DNA of 52,674 nt from assembly GCA_025370845.1 (NCBI GenBank), contig JAMXFF010000050.1:1-52674 (forward strand), written 5' to 3'. Below the pieces are notes generated by a model. It searched no databases. It had not been told where the DNA came from and worked only from the letters and a program-made list of their open reading frames with translations. Within the stretch, counting starts at the first letter, position 1. Every line of letters starts with the position of its first letter. The stretch is from Laspinema palackyanum D2a (GTDB lineage Bacteria > Cyanobacteriota > Cyanobacteriia > Cyanobacteriales > Laspinemataceae). Shown here one piece after another: positions 1-8,154 of this stretch. Both the position numbers and the translations under genes were made by a program.

Positions 1-74
1 TCATGATAGATTCGGATGGTTAAGATGAGTCAGTTCTCCTATGTATTGTACCTCATGAGTCCGGGAACCGCTAT

Positions 75-884
75 ATAAATAATATCAAGAAAATCCTCGG
101 AGTAAGTGCCGCCGTATCATTAGGCGCAACGGTACTTCCCGTAACTTCGATCGCTGCCCCAGAGGGTGCGTCCCTGGACCTAGCGCAAGCTCAAATCGCG
201 CAATCCCCAGCTTGCCGTGCAGTCGATGCAGACCCGGGTTTAAACATTCGTGCCCAACCTGGAGGAGAAATCATCGGGAGTGTCGAGAATAACAGGCTTA
301 TTGCTCTACAAAACCCCAACCCCCAAGGTCAAGATTGGGTAGAGATTCAAGCCCCTATGAATGGGTATGTCGCAGCCACTTATCTGAACTACTGTTCAGA
401 AGCAGCAGCTCAACCGCAACCCCTCGCTAGAGTTGACCAACAAGGCGCAATGAGTCAACAACCCATGAACCAACCGGCTCAAATGGGTCAACCGATGGAA
501 CAACCGATGAACCAACCGGCTCAGACTCAACAGCCGATGAACCAACCGGCTCAAATGGGTCAACCGATGGAACAACCGATGAACCAACCGGCTCAGACTC
601 AACAACCGATGAACCAACCGGCTCAGACTCAACAACCGATGAACCAACCGGCTCAGACTCAACAACCGATGAACCAGATGGAAGGTGAGAGTTGTCGGGC
701 AATCAGTTCGGAGGGTGGATTGAATGTGCGATCGCAGCCCGAGGTGGGGAGCGAAGTCATCAGTACCTTACCCGATGCCACCCAGGTGGAAATTCAAAAT
801 CCGGGTGAAGATGGATGGGTGCCGATTTCCGAACCGATTCAAGGGTATGTTGCCGCCGAGAATCTCATGATGTGTGGTCAATAG
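75..884 (+). CDS. Exported SH3-like (SH3b) repeat protein with glutamine/proline tandem-repeat linker; start uncertain
   Basis: The frame is open from base 24 to a TAG at 882-884. It encodes a Sec-type leader (NNIKKILG, then a hydrophobic stretch ending near SIAAP). Two bacterial SH3-like modules follow, each beginning with CRA and ending with GYVAA..L...C. Between them lies a low-complexity linker built from QPMNQPAQT-like units. SH3b domains usually bind cell-wall peptides, so a periplasmic or envelope role is likely. No ATG, GTG or TTG lies in frame ahead of the leader. The nearest ATGs (25 and 55) are in another frame that stops at 78. The start is therefore either a rare codon (ATA at 75 is used here as a placeholder) or the 5' end is frameshifted. 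An ATG at 357 exists but would delete the signal peptide and first SH3 module. Confidence 0.6.
   Translation: MNNIKKILGVSAAVSLGATVLPVTSIAAPEGASLDLAQAQIAQSPACRAVDADPGLNIRAQPGGEIIGSVENNRLIALQNPNPQGQDWVEIQAPMNGYVAATYLNYCSEAAAQPQPLARVDQQGAMSQQPMNQPAQMGQPMEQPMNQPAQTQQPMNQPAQMGQPMEQPMNQPAQTQQPMNQPAQTQQPMNQPAQTQQPMNQMEGESCRAISSEGGLNVRSQPEVGSEVISTLPDATQVEIQNPGEDGWVPISEPIQGYVAAENLMMCGQ
460..676 (+). repeat. 27-bp tandem repeats in the coding linker
   Basis: In-frame units of 27 bp and a 42-bp variant encode QPMNQPAQT and QPMNQPAQMGQPME. The last three 27-bp units (about 586-666) are identical or nearly so, which indicates recent slippage or unequal exchange. All unit lengths are multiples of three, so copy-number change keeps the frame. 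Confidence 0.85.
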
Positions 885-1041
885 AGTGTGATTTCCCAAA
901 TTCTAACCAAATATAACTAAACTGGGGGAAAGAACGGATATGATAAATCACGAAGGTGATCTAATTCTTTGTCCTTGATCAGGGTATGGCGATGCCATTT
1001 GATGGCTGATGGCTCATATCGCGATCGCCTTAAAGCAAAAT

Positions 1042-1071
1042 GCCCCTTTCTGTTTCCAGAAGGGGGCTTTT
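1042..1071 (+). terminator. Rho-independent terminator downstream of the SH3 protein
   Basis: An 11-bp stem (GCCCCTTTCTG / CAGAAGGGGGC, one G-U pair) with a 4-nt loop is followed by TTTT. It ends the upstream + strand gene. The rest of 885-1218 has no convincing gene. Confidence 0.65.
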
Positions 1072-1218
1072 GGCCGTCATTGCAGAGGGCTTTCCAGAAA
1101 GGGTCCAAAACCCCGCTTCTTGCCCCTAAACGCTAAAACAATCCTCGCATCCTAGTCCAGAAGGAGCAAACCGCCTACTATAGTTAAGAACCATTCAGCA
1201 AATCTGAACCTAAACCTT

Positions 1219-2145
1219 ATGAAAATTGCGATCGCCGGTGCAACAGGATTCGTTGGCAGTCGATTAGTGGAGAGACTCCAACAAGCGGGTGATCAAGTCT
1301 TGATATTAACCCGCAATCCTGCCAAAGCCAAGCGCGTCTTTCCCGATGCCGCCTTCCCCAATGTAGAAATCGTTGCCTATACCCCCACGGAATCCGGTCC
1401 CTGGCAACAAGCACTCAGCGGATGTGATGGGGTGGTGAATCTTGCCGGTGCTCCCATCGCGGATGAACGCTGGACTCCCGAACGCAAACAGGAGATTCTC
1501 CACAGTCGCAAACTGGGAACTCGCAAAATTGTCGAGGCGATCGCCACCGCCAATCCCAAACCCTCCGTCCTCGTCAATTCTTCCGCCATTGGATACTACG
1601 GTAGCAGCGAAACCGCCACCTTTGACGAAACCAGCGCATCCGGTAACGATTTTCTCGCCCAAGTCTGTCAGGAGTGGGAAAACGAGGCACAGCAGGTGAA
1701 GCAATCCGGGACGCGCTTGGCGATTATTCGGACTGGCATTGTCGTCGGTAATGGGGGGGCGATCGCCAAAATGCTCACTCCCTTTCGACTCCTCGCCGGA
1801 GGCCCTCTAGGCAGCGGCCATCAATGGTTTTCCTGGATTCATCGCGAAGACTTGGTAAACCTAATTCTCTTAACCTTACAACGGTCCGACATCCAAGGCA
1901 TCCTCAACGCCACCGCCCCCAACCCCGTCCGCATGAACGAATTATGTCACATTCTCGGACAAGTCCTCCATCGTCCCTCCTGGTTACCCGTCCCGGATTT
2001 TGCCCTCCACCTTCTCCTCGGTGAAGCGGCACAAGTCGTCCTAGAAGGACAACAAGTCTTACCCAAACGCCCCCTAGAATACGGCTTCGAGTACCGCTAT
2101 CCCACGGTAAAACCAGCCCTAGAAGAAGTTGTATCTCACGGGTAA
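1219..2145 (+). CDS. TIGR01777 family NAD(P)-dependent epimerase-like protein
   Basis: This 308-residue protein starts with the Rossmann dinucleotide motif [10 protein letters not shown] (residues 7-16). It then has the extended short-chain dehydrogenase features VNLAGAPI (about 74-81), the YYGSS segment around 126 and IIRTGIVVG. It matches the TIGR01777/YfcH family in length and in its C-terminal DUF1731-like end ([21 protein letters not shown]). Members are nucleotide-binding oxidoreductase-like proteins whose substrate is generally unknown. The upstream 130 bp would hold its promoter; the stop is followed by a decayed gene fragment. Family assignment is firm, function open. Confidence 0.9.
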   Translation: MKIAIAGATGFVGSRLVERLQQAGDQVLILTRNPAKAKRVFPDAAFPNVEIVAYTPTESGPWQQALSGCDGVVNLAGAPIADERWTPERKQEILHSRKLGTRKIVEAIATANPKPSVLVNSSAIGYYGSSETATFDETSASGNDFLAQVCQEWENEAQQVKQSGTRLAIIRTGIVVGNGGAIAKMLTPFRLLAGGPLGSGHQWFSWIHREDLVNLILLTLQRSDIQGILNATAPNPVRMNELCHILGQVLHRPSWLPVPDFALHLLLGEAAQVVLEGQQVLPKRPLEYGFEYRYPTVKPALEEVVSHG

Positions 2146-2149
2146 CCGC

Positions 2150-2419
2150 AAGGACATACCAAAACCCCAGGCCATTTTTATCGGGGGTGGACTCACCACA
2201 CCGAATTTAGGGGAAACTTTTTGGCGATCGCTGGGTCCGGGCGATCGCCGGGTTGCCAATGCCGCTACAGTCGATCGCCAACAAATGCTATTCCAGCACC
2301 AAGGCAAGCAGGGAGGAACCCTGACCCGTTGTACGATTCACCGGGCAGAAGCCGTCTGCATATTCCTCGGATGGAAAGTAATAGCAGCCGTTACCCAGTG
2401 GGTTGGGGTAAAGGAATAA
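2150..2419 (+). pseudogene. 3' remnant of precorrin-6B methylase (cobL/cbiT C-terminus)
   Basis: The frame translates to PQAIFIGGGLT, then RRVANAATVDRQQML, GGTLTRCTIHRAEAV and FLGWKVIAAVTQW. These match, in order, the C-terminal part of the CbiT methyltransferase domain of CobL: the IFIGGG strand, the GGRLVANAVTLE-like strand, the HGG-L-R I..RA segment and the terminal PVTQW. The N-terminal methylase, the SAM-binding loop and any start codon are absent. The fragment begins almost directly after the epimerase stop and overlaps its last codons. Some family glycines have changed. It is interpreted as the relic of a larger cobalamin biosynthesis gene. Nothing else is seen between it and base 2657. 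Confidence 0.7.
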
Positions 2420-2657
2420 ATAACAAACCTTAAAATATCTGGAAGAATTCTGCCTATCCACCTTTAGCCGGGTATTATATAAAAAGTTTCTGCATAAGTA
2501 GTCAATTTAGCATTTTATGCCGAATCATTCTATCTATCCGCCCCAAATTGGGATTTTAGTCTGAAAGTTTCAGTCGAATAAATATTTAAGCTGCACTGAT
2601 GCTGCTTGAGAAAGGGTGATGTTATAACCTAGACACAGTTTTATTATTTTTACTGTT

Positions 2658-3668
2658 ATGAGTGACTCTCAAACTCCTGAAAATTCCAGTATTGTCCCAC
2701 AACCATCAGGTCGGGTCGTTTCTGTTGACGAATTTAAGTCTCTATTCTATCAACTTAATGCAAAGCCTGATACTGAAATACGGTTGCTGCCCGGAAAGAA
2801 AAACTTAGAATTGGCAGATATCAGGAGTATTAACGACCAGATATCTGCTAAACTCCGCAATCATGATTTAGTCTCGGATATTGCATCAATTAACTTTATT
2901 CTTTATCCTAGAAAGATTAAGGACTACTGTATTTGGGCTGAATTTGAAAGGGAGAATTGGGACACAGTTAATGAAAAAGTTCGTTCAATTACTATTAAAT
3001 GGGATATCGCCATTAAATTACCTCAGTATCAATTGCCTCAAAGACATTCCTTAAAAATTAGGATCGGGACTGAAATTCCACCCAAAGATATTTTTCAGCT
3101 AATTCTTACAAGTGACGATATTGGAGAGTTGATGGAGGCAAGAGCAACGAGTATATGTAAAGTGGATTTTGTGAATGATATTCTTGCCGCCGAGTTGATG
3201 AACATTGTAGGTGATTGGCATGAAGGATTGGACGATTTGCCAGAAACCAATTTTTTAAGCAGTTTTCTGGCTAAAAACGGTAAATTTTTAAGTCAAATAA
3301 TTCGATATTCTTCACCTATTGTTTTATTGATAATCTTCTACCAGTATTATGATTTTTTGATGCCTTGGATTGGGATACAATCGCAAATTACAATTAAAAG
3401 CTTAGAGGCATTACTAATCTGGTTAACAGCGATTTTTGTAGCTGGTACTTTTTTAGGACGTAAGGTTGAAATATGTATAGATAAACGAATTGACAGACTT
3501 GAGGAATATCCTCAATTTTCTATTACAAGGGGTGATAAAAAAGCCGTTGATGAATTTGAAAAAACAAACAAGAAGCTGACATATCAAATCGTAGCTCGTT
3601 TTTTATGGGTAGTGTTCAGTTTGGTAGTGACTTCTTCAATTAAGTTCGTAATTCAATACTTCTCCTAA
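2658..3668 (+). CDS. Hypothetical membrane-anchored protein, 336 aa
   Basis: No family is recognised. The first roughly 205 residues look soluble and mixed alpha/beta. Three hydrophobic segments follow: about 217-235 (IVLLIIFYQYYDFL), 248-266 (LLIWLTAIFVAGTFLG) and 312-333. A charged cytosolic loop lies between the last two. The gene is clearly more AT-rich than its neighbours, lacks HIP1 octamers, and sits in a patch with a cobL relic, an MNT gene and a restriction-gene scrap, so horizontal acquisition is likely. Its start follows an A/T-rich leader without a clear Shine-Dalgarno. A role as a membrane effector would be speculation. Confidence 0.7.
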   Translation: MSDSQTPENSSIVPQPSGRVVSVDEFKSLFYQLNAKPDTEIRLLPGKKNLELADIRSINDQISAKLRNHDLVSDIASINFILYPRKIKDYCIWAEFERENWDTVNEKVRSITIKWDIAIKLPQYQLPQRHSLKIRIGTEIPPKDIFQLILTSDDIGELMEARATSICKVDFVNDILAAELMNIVGDWHEGLDDLPETNFLSSFLAKNGKFLSQIIRYSSPIVLLIIFYQYYDFLMPWIGIQSQITIKSLEALLIWLTAIFVAGTFLGRKVEICIDKRIDRLEEYPQFSITRGDKKAVDEFEKTNKKLTYQIVARFLWVVFSLVVTSSIKFVIQYFS

Positions 3669-3918
3669 TGGAAAACAGGCGACCAATTCGGGTGCAGCAG
3701 ATTGGCCGAAACCGCTTGGGTAAGTTGCAAATATCTCGGCAACCGCTGAATAAGAGTTGATTTTTCTTATCTTGAAAAAAAGAAAAAACAGCCAATTTCC
3801 TAACTGCGATTGATCGCAAAATAACAACTCTATTACACCCAATTGAGCAAAGCGAAACATTCAAAAAAGGCTTACTCCAAAAACGGTTTATTTAGGTACT
3901 AAAATTAAGGTCAAATCT

Positions 3919-4107
3919 ATGGAAAAAGTCGTTCACAAAACCACGAAAAAAGAACAAACTAGCGACTTTCACTACTGGCAAAATCAGCCCCTCCTTAAAC
4001 GCCTCGAAGCCCTAGAACAAATTCGCCGAGAATACCATCAATATAAATACAATGCTGAACCCAGACTTCAAAGAGTTTATACAATTATTAAACGCCAATC
4101 AAGTTAA
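3919..4107 (+). CDS. Small basic protein paired with an MNT nucleotidyltransferase
   Basis: This 62-residue protein (MEKVVHKTTKK start; YWQNQPLLKRLEALEQIRREY; RLQRVYTIIKR at the C-terminus) has the pattern of the short partner commonly encoded just ahead of DUF6036-like nucleotidyltransferases in cyanobacteria. Its last 56 bases overlap the start of the next gene in another frame, so the two are translationally coupled. The function is unknown. The context fits a two-gene toxin-antitoxin-like unit, but no catalytic motif is visible in this half. Confidence 0.7.
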   Translation: MEKVVHKTTKKEQTSDFHYWQNQPLLKRLEALEQIRREYHQYKYNAEPRLQRVYTIIKRQSS

Positions 4108-4489
4108 CTATCTGATTATTGGGGGTTATGCCGTGGCTATTCATGGACACCCTCGCTACACCAAAGATATAGATATTTGGGTAGAAATGTCATCACAAAA
4201 CGCCGATAAAATTATAACTGCCCTTAAGCAATTCGGCTTTGGCAGCCTTGGCTTATCTGCCCAAGACTTTCAAACCCCGGACCAAATCATTCAACTGGGT
4301 TATCCTCCCAATCGCATTGATCTAATTACCACCCCTGACGGCATTGATTTTGAAACCTGCTATCGTTCCAAAACTGAGGTTATGGTTGATGATATTCCCG
4401 TTCAATTTATCGATCTGGACAATCTAAAAAAAAATAAAAAAGCATCGGGCAGACTACAAGACCTAGCCGATCTAGAAAATCTGGAATAA
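4052..4489 (+). CDS. MNT-type nucleotidyltransferase (DUF6036-like)
   Basis: This 145-residue protein carries the nucleotidyltransferase-fold signature: IIGGYAVAIHG (about 22-32), then RYTKDIDIWVE, in which D39 and D41 are the likely metal-binding aspartates. The NRIDLIT segment contributes a third acidic strand. Such minimal nucleotidyltransferases are found alone or as the antitoxin-like half of HEPN/MNT and AbiE-type modules, where they can nucleotidylate a partner. It overlaps the 62-aa gene upstream. The C-terminus (KKNKKASGRLQDLADLENL) is the common helical end of this family. Its stop overlaps the ATG of the hsdR relic. Confidence 0.85.
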   Translation: MLNPDFKEFIQLLNANQVNYLIIGGYAVAIHGHPRYTKDIDIWVEMSSQNADKIITALKQFGFGSLGLSAQDFQTPDQIIQLGYPPNRIDLITTPDGIDFETCYRSKTEVMVDDIPVQFIDLDNLKKNKKASGRLQDLADLENLE

Positions 4490-4620
4490 TGCCGGATTAC
4501 GCCGTAGAAGCCATCATTGAGCGAGTAAAGGTCCCGCTAAAACCCGCTATATCTGGCATACCACTGGCTCAGGCAAAATCCTCACCTCGTTCTCCCCCAC
4601 TCTAACCGCTTCATGGACCC
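4489..4620 (+). pseudogene. Frameshifted fragment of a type I restriction hsdR gene
   Basis: From the ATG at 4489 one frame reads PDYAVEAIIERVK. About 20 bases on, the adjacent frame reads RYIWHTTGSGKILTSF (about 4544-4592). That is the helicase Walker A region of type I restriction R subunits (consensus YIWHTTGSGKTLTSF), immediately preceded in intact proteins by a YAVE-I--RV helix. Both halves are in the correct order with a frameshift between them, and nothing recognisable follows. The 4490-4787 interval holds no intact gene apart from this relic and the terminator below. Confidence 0.7.
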
Positions 4621-4704
4621 CGATCGCCCTGACCCCAGGGCCAACGTTCCTCGTCCCCCACTCCCAACCCAACCAACAAGCCCCAAGAAAGAGCGGTTAT
4701 CCCC

Positions 4705-4741
4705 AAAAAAAAATGTGGCTGTACCTGAATTCAGGACAGCC
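4705..4741 (-). terminator. Rho-independent terminator of the small minus-strand gene
   Basis: The hairpin GGCTGT-A-CCTGAATTCAGG-ACAGCC (4717-4741) is followed, in the minus direction, by nine T residues (A-run at 4705-4713). It lies about 45 bp after the stop of the 63-aa gene. Confidence 0.8.
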
Positions 4742-4787
4742 GCCCAAGCTTATTCTCGGTAGAATGTGAAGTTTTCTTAACTTCAAA

Positions 4788-4979
4788 CTAATCGAGGGCG
4801 TCCCCTAATTCGGAGTCCGCTTCCAAATTGTCCGGATCAACATAGTGACAGGAATTTTCGACGCAAATCAGCGCCCAGCCAGAATCTTCAATCCCCATCA
4901 GTTTATAAGAGGCTTCTTGAACGAAAAATCCTTTATGATTACGGGTTTCGGGTTTGACAGTAACGTTATCCATAGTCAT
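4788..4979 (-). CDS. Small hypothetical protein, 63 aa
   Basis: No family is recognised. The acidic 63-residue product contains HKGFFVQEASYKLMG, WALICVENSCHYVDPDNLE and an acidic tail. It is probably real: an AAGGAG Shine-Dalgarno lies 10 bases upstream of the ATG (minus strand) and a strong terminator follows the stop. It is monocistronic and transcribed against its neighbours. Confidence 0.65.
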   Translation of the reverse strand: MTMDNVTVKPETRNHKGFFVQEASYKLMGIEDSGWALICVENSCHYVDPDNLEADSELGDALD

Positions 4980-5520
4980 TTCTACTCAACTCCTTGTTTA
5001 AAATGCAGATTTGCGATTAACCTATTTCTAAAGGTTTGTCGCTAAGTTCATCAAATCTTATCATTAAAATAACCTCTTTTTTATTAAGTTTTTCAAAAAA
5101 ATATGAACAAATATAAATACTTACTGTGTTCCGGGTGGGTATGACTTGAGGTAGTTTACCCCAACCCCAGGATATAGAACAAAAATGGGCGATTGAAGTG
5201 ACATTTCCGTTCCAATCTGGGCCGATCGCCAGGGCTTCTGGGAAATCTTAAAACTTTGTTAAAAATTGACGGAGAATTGTCCAGGGGCTGCACCCACCAG
5301 GGGTTGTCACCTTTTCTTGGGATCACGGGTTCCCGGGAGTGGCCCTCAATTTGTCCTGAGAAAATGGCGGTGGGAATGAGTCCGGAGGCGGTGGAGTCGG
5401 GAACGTTTCACAGTCCGAACTGTTCGAGTCACATCAGTGCTCACAGACTTGAGTCACAAGACTATCATTTCATGATAAACCTAGAATTAAGATCGTGCAG
5501 GAGAGGGGATGCCGTAACTG
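4980..5520. other. Intergenic region between divergent genes, no gene seen
   Basis: This 541-bp spacer carries the promoters of the small minus gene and of the COP23-like gene. It is AT-rich at 5040-5130 and ordinary afterwards. Short open frames here show no family resemblance. Confidence 0.5.
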
Positions 5521-6171
5521 ATGAAAAGACCATTATTAACAGCAGTAATCCGAGGGAATAAAGTCGGGGCGATCGCACCCGGGCAAACCCTGACCACTCA
5601 AGTATTAATACCTGTCATCCGAGGGAGTAAGGTTGGGGCGATCGCCCTCTTGCAGACCCTGGCTGCCACCCTGACCCTCGCACAACCTCAACCCCCGATA
5701 GAAACTACTAGCTTTTTCTGTGGGACCGTTGAGGGAATTCCCGCCACAATGGCGCGTACCCCTAACGGGGAAATGCCGATGGTGATTTGGGATAAAAATG
5801 CCATCAAAGACCCTAATACTAATCCTCAACAACAGTGTATCGAAGTCTCTACGCGCTTTCAAACCTACTATGACAACGGGACCCTCAACTATATCACCAG
5901 TGGGATTATGAACGGCCAACTGGTCGCCTGTGTTGCCCCAGGAGAAAATGAACCCTGTAGCGGGATCTTGTTTCCCCTCAGTGGTGGCAGCAATCCCCGA
6001 GGAATGTTGCAACGGATGTTCCGAATTCGGGTGGCATCCGCAGGACCGATCGCCGAAACGACCGATCGCCTATACATCAGCTTTGATAAGTATTTAAACG
6101 GGGAATATCCCCAACTCCCCTCCTTGGGAAGTCGGACGCCCCCAGTCCCCCGTCGAGACGTTCCCCAATAA
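5521..6171 (+). CDS. COP23-domain exported protein
   Basis: This 216-residue protein has a COP23-type core. FFCGT (about 65) is followed by TMARTPNGEMPMVIW, then CIEVSTRFQTYYDNGTLNYIT, MNGQLVACVA, and CSGILFPLSGGSNPRGML leading to the terminal strand. COP23 was first described as a circadian-oscillating, membrane-associated cyanobacterial protein; its biochemical role is unknown. The N-terminus is odd: a 16-residue segment (VIRGNKVGAIAPGQTL, then VIRGSKVGAIALLQTL) is duplicated ahead of the presumed cleavage region. The next gene starts 18 bp downstream, so the two are probably cotranscribed. Its placement beside three exported trypsin-like proteases suggests a shared envelope function (inference). 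Confidence 0.8.
   Translation: MKRPLLTAVIRGNKVGAIAPGQTLTTQVLIPVIRGSKVGAIALLQTLAATLTLAQPQPPIETTSFFCGTVEGIPATMARTPNGEMPMVIWDKNAIKDPNTNPQQQCIEVSTRFQTYYDNGTLNYITSGIMNGQLVACVAPGENEPCSGILFPLSGGSNPRGMLQRMFRIRVASAGPIAETTDRLYISFDKYLNGEYPQLPSLGSRTPPVPRRDVPQ
5545..5661 (+). repeat. Direct 48-bp duplication in the COP23 leader
   Basis: Bases 5545-5592 and 5614-5661 are near copies offset by 69 bp (23 codons). Both contain ATCCGAGGGA and GGGGCGATCGC. The duplication doubles the leader-like segment of the COP23 protein. Confidence 0.8.
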
Positions 6172-6189
6172 CCGCGAGGCAAAAACAGT

Positions 6190-7851
6190 ATGAAATGGTC
6201 TAAGGCGGGTTTATCAGCGGCGATCCTTGGGGTAGGGACCGTACTTTTAGTAGCACAGGCCCCGATTTCTCTGCCCCAAACCCAAGGAATTGAAGAACAG
6301 GCGATCTCCGCTATGGGTCGCGAGGTTTCCGTGGTGATTAATGGCCAAAATCCTGGTTCTGGGGTAATTATTGCCCGCAATGGCAATACTTACACCGTAC
6401 TGACGGCCAAACACGCGATCGCCACCCCCGATGAATATGCCATTCTCACCACCGATGCTCAAACCCATCCCGTCGATTATCGCACAGTCAAAAAACTGCC
6501 CGGAGTGGATTTAGCCGTAGTGGAATTCACCAGTTCCAACCGCTACCGAGTCGCTCATTTCGGCAATTCTGATGATGCAATGGAAGGGGCGACAATTTAT
6601 GTCTCCGGTTGGCCCCATCCAGGACGAGTGATTACGGAACGGATTTATCAGGTTGCCAAAGGAACCATTTCCGGTCGTCCTCTCACGGCATTAGAGGATG
6701 GGTATGGGTTGATTTATACTAATATCACCCGTTCGGGAATGAGTGGCGGTCCGGTATTTGACAATCAAGGCCGGTTAATTGGCATTCACGGACGTGCCGA
6801 AGGGGAACCGATTTACAATCCGGATACGGGAGATACGGTGGATGTCAAATCCGGGTTTAATGTGGGGATGCCGATTAATACCTTTGTGAGTCTGGCAGGG
6901 GAAGCGGGGATAAATTTACCTCGCTTAGGGGATAATTTTGCTGCTGCCAGTCTGACTCTCCCGGACCATTCGGCCTTGGTGTTAGCAGTGGCCGTGGCCC
7001 CGGACAATCAGACGATCGCCAGTGGGAGTAAAGACGGTATCATAAAATTGGCCAATGGTAATACCGGCCAAGAAATTCGCACTCTTACCGGCCATACCAA
7101 TGCAGTCACGGCCCTCACTTTTAGTCCTGATGGGCAAATTTTAGTCAGTGGGAGTGAGGATGGGACGGTCAAACTATGGAACCGGCAGTCTGGGGAACTG
7201 GTGAGAAGTTTCCAAGGCGATCGCTCCTTTGTGAGGGCAGTGGCCTTTAGTCCCGATGGCACTCTCTTGGCGTCCGGCAGTGCGGAAGATACAGACATTA
7301 AACTCTGGAATCCCCAAACCGGAGACTTAACTCGCACCCTCACCGGACATTGGGACTATGTGAATACTGTGGCCTTTAGTAGCGATGGCAAACTCCTGGT
7401 GAGTGGCAGTACGGATAAAACCATCAAACTCTGGAATCCCGAAACGGGAGAAACCATTCAGACCCTCACCGGGAATACTAACCGGATTACATCCGTTGCC
7501 ACTGCGCCTTATGGCAACCTCCTCGCTGCCGCCAGTGCAGAAGATGGACTGGTGAAAGTCTGGAATCTTCGCACCGGGGAATTGCTACATACGTTAACGG
7601 GTCATAGGGGAACCGTTTATAGTATTGCCATTGACCCCTACGGCCATATTCTCGCCAGTAGTGGAATTGATGGGACAATCCAGATTTGGAACCTCTATAC
7701 GGGGAATCGAGTACGCAATTTGGAGGTCAGGAATTCAGGGAGTGACACTCCAAGTCCGGTATTTTCTCTTGCCTTTTCTAGGGAGGGTCACCTCCTAGTC
7801 AGTGGGGCGGATAATGGCAGGGTTCAATTGTGGCAAATTCCCCAACGTTAA
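6190..7851 (+). CDS. Exported trypsin-like serine protease fused to a WD40 propeller
   Basis: This 553-residue protein has an N-terminal hydrophobic leader (about 5-24), then a trypsin-fold protease domain (about 38-245) with the full triad: H75 (LTAKHAIA), D107 (GVDLAVVEF) and S185 (SGMSGGPVF). Seven WD40 blades follow (about 260-553), most ending in LW or VWN, which would make one closed propeller. The protease likely acts outside the cytoplasm and the propeller would bind a partner or substrate. It is first of three tandem paralogues; the GSGVI..NG--YTVLTA-H and YTNITRSGMSGGP blocks are shared by all. It follows the COP23 gene by 18 bp. Confidence 0.92.
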   Translation: MKWSKAGLSAAILGVGTVLLVAQAPISLPQTQGIEEQAISAMGREVSVVINGQNPGSGVIIARNGNTYTVLTAKHAIATPDEYAILTTDAQTHPVDYRTVKKLPGVDLAVVEFTSSNRYRVAHFGNSDDAMEGATIYVSGWPHPGRVITERIYQVAKGTISGRPLTALEDGYGLIYTNITRSGMSGGPVFDNQGRLIGIHGRAEGEPIYNPDTGDTVDVKSGFNVGMPINTFVSLAGEAGINLPRLGDNFAAASLTLPDHSALVLAVAVAPDNQTIASGSKDGIIKLANGNTGQEIRTLTGHTNAVTALTFSPDGQILVSGSEDGTVKLWNRQSGELVRSFQGDRSFVRAVAFSPDGTLLASGSAEDTDIKLWNPQTGDLTRTLTGHWDYVNTVAFSSDGKLLVSGSTDKTIKLWNPETGETIQTLTGNTNRITSVATAPYGNLLAAASAEDGLVKVWNLRTGELLHTLTGHRGTVYSIAIDPYGHILASSGIDGTIQIWNLYTGNRVRNLEVRNSGSDTPSPVFSLAFSREGHLLVSGADNGRVQLWQIPQR

Positions 7852-8154
7852 CTGTATTGTAGAGTTTCTTTAATCTCATGGTTCAGAATGGGTATTCTGG
7901 AATTTCTTTGGTTCTATTAAACGCTAAAATTGTAGCGTTTAATGCTTCATTGGCTCATCTTAAAACTATCGATAATCGAATGATTGCGGTCCTCAAAAAA
8001 TCCATTAATTGTTTTTGCGGGATGGAAAATCCGTTGCTGCTTTCAGTGCGGAGAGTCAATTTTGTGGGAGAGGCCGTTACGACATAAAACGTAAAAGTGC
8101 CCGTTCAGAATTTATGACGATTTGGCGACTTAAACCTTAGAAAAATAGTGAAAT
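7852..8154. other. Intergenic region with an 11-bp perfect hairpin
   Basis: The spacer between two protease genes holds ATTAAACGCTA-AAATTG-TAGCGTTTAAT at 7916-7943 with no T-run after it. It could be an operator or RNA hairpin. An open frame at 7878-8087 has no family support and is not called. Confidence 0.45.

Noticed and set aside
396-702. Two minus-strand open frames across the SH3 linker repeats
   Set aside because: They are mirror frames of the tandem repeat in the real gene; repetitive LSLSRLVHR and VGSSVVESEP translations have no family resemblance.
2606-2628. TTGAGA and TATAAC as a promoter for the 336-aa gene
   Set aside because: The spacing is only 11 bases, too short for a sigma-70 type promoter.
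3636-3864. Overlapping minus-strand 74-aa frames after the membrane protein
   Set aside because: Two unrelated frames in AT-rich DNA with no ribosome site or family match.
5256-5561. 101-aa open frame ahead of the COP23 gene
   Set aside because: Overlaps the COP23 start in another frame and has random-looking composition.
7878-8087. 69-aa open frame between two protease genes
   Set aside because: No leader, no family motif and no Shine-Dalgarno; it spans the 11-bp hairpin.
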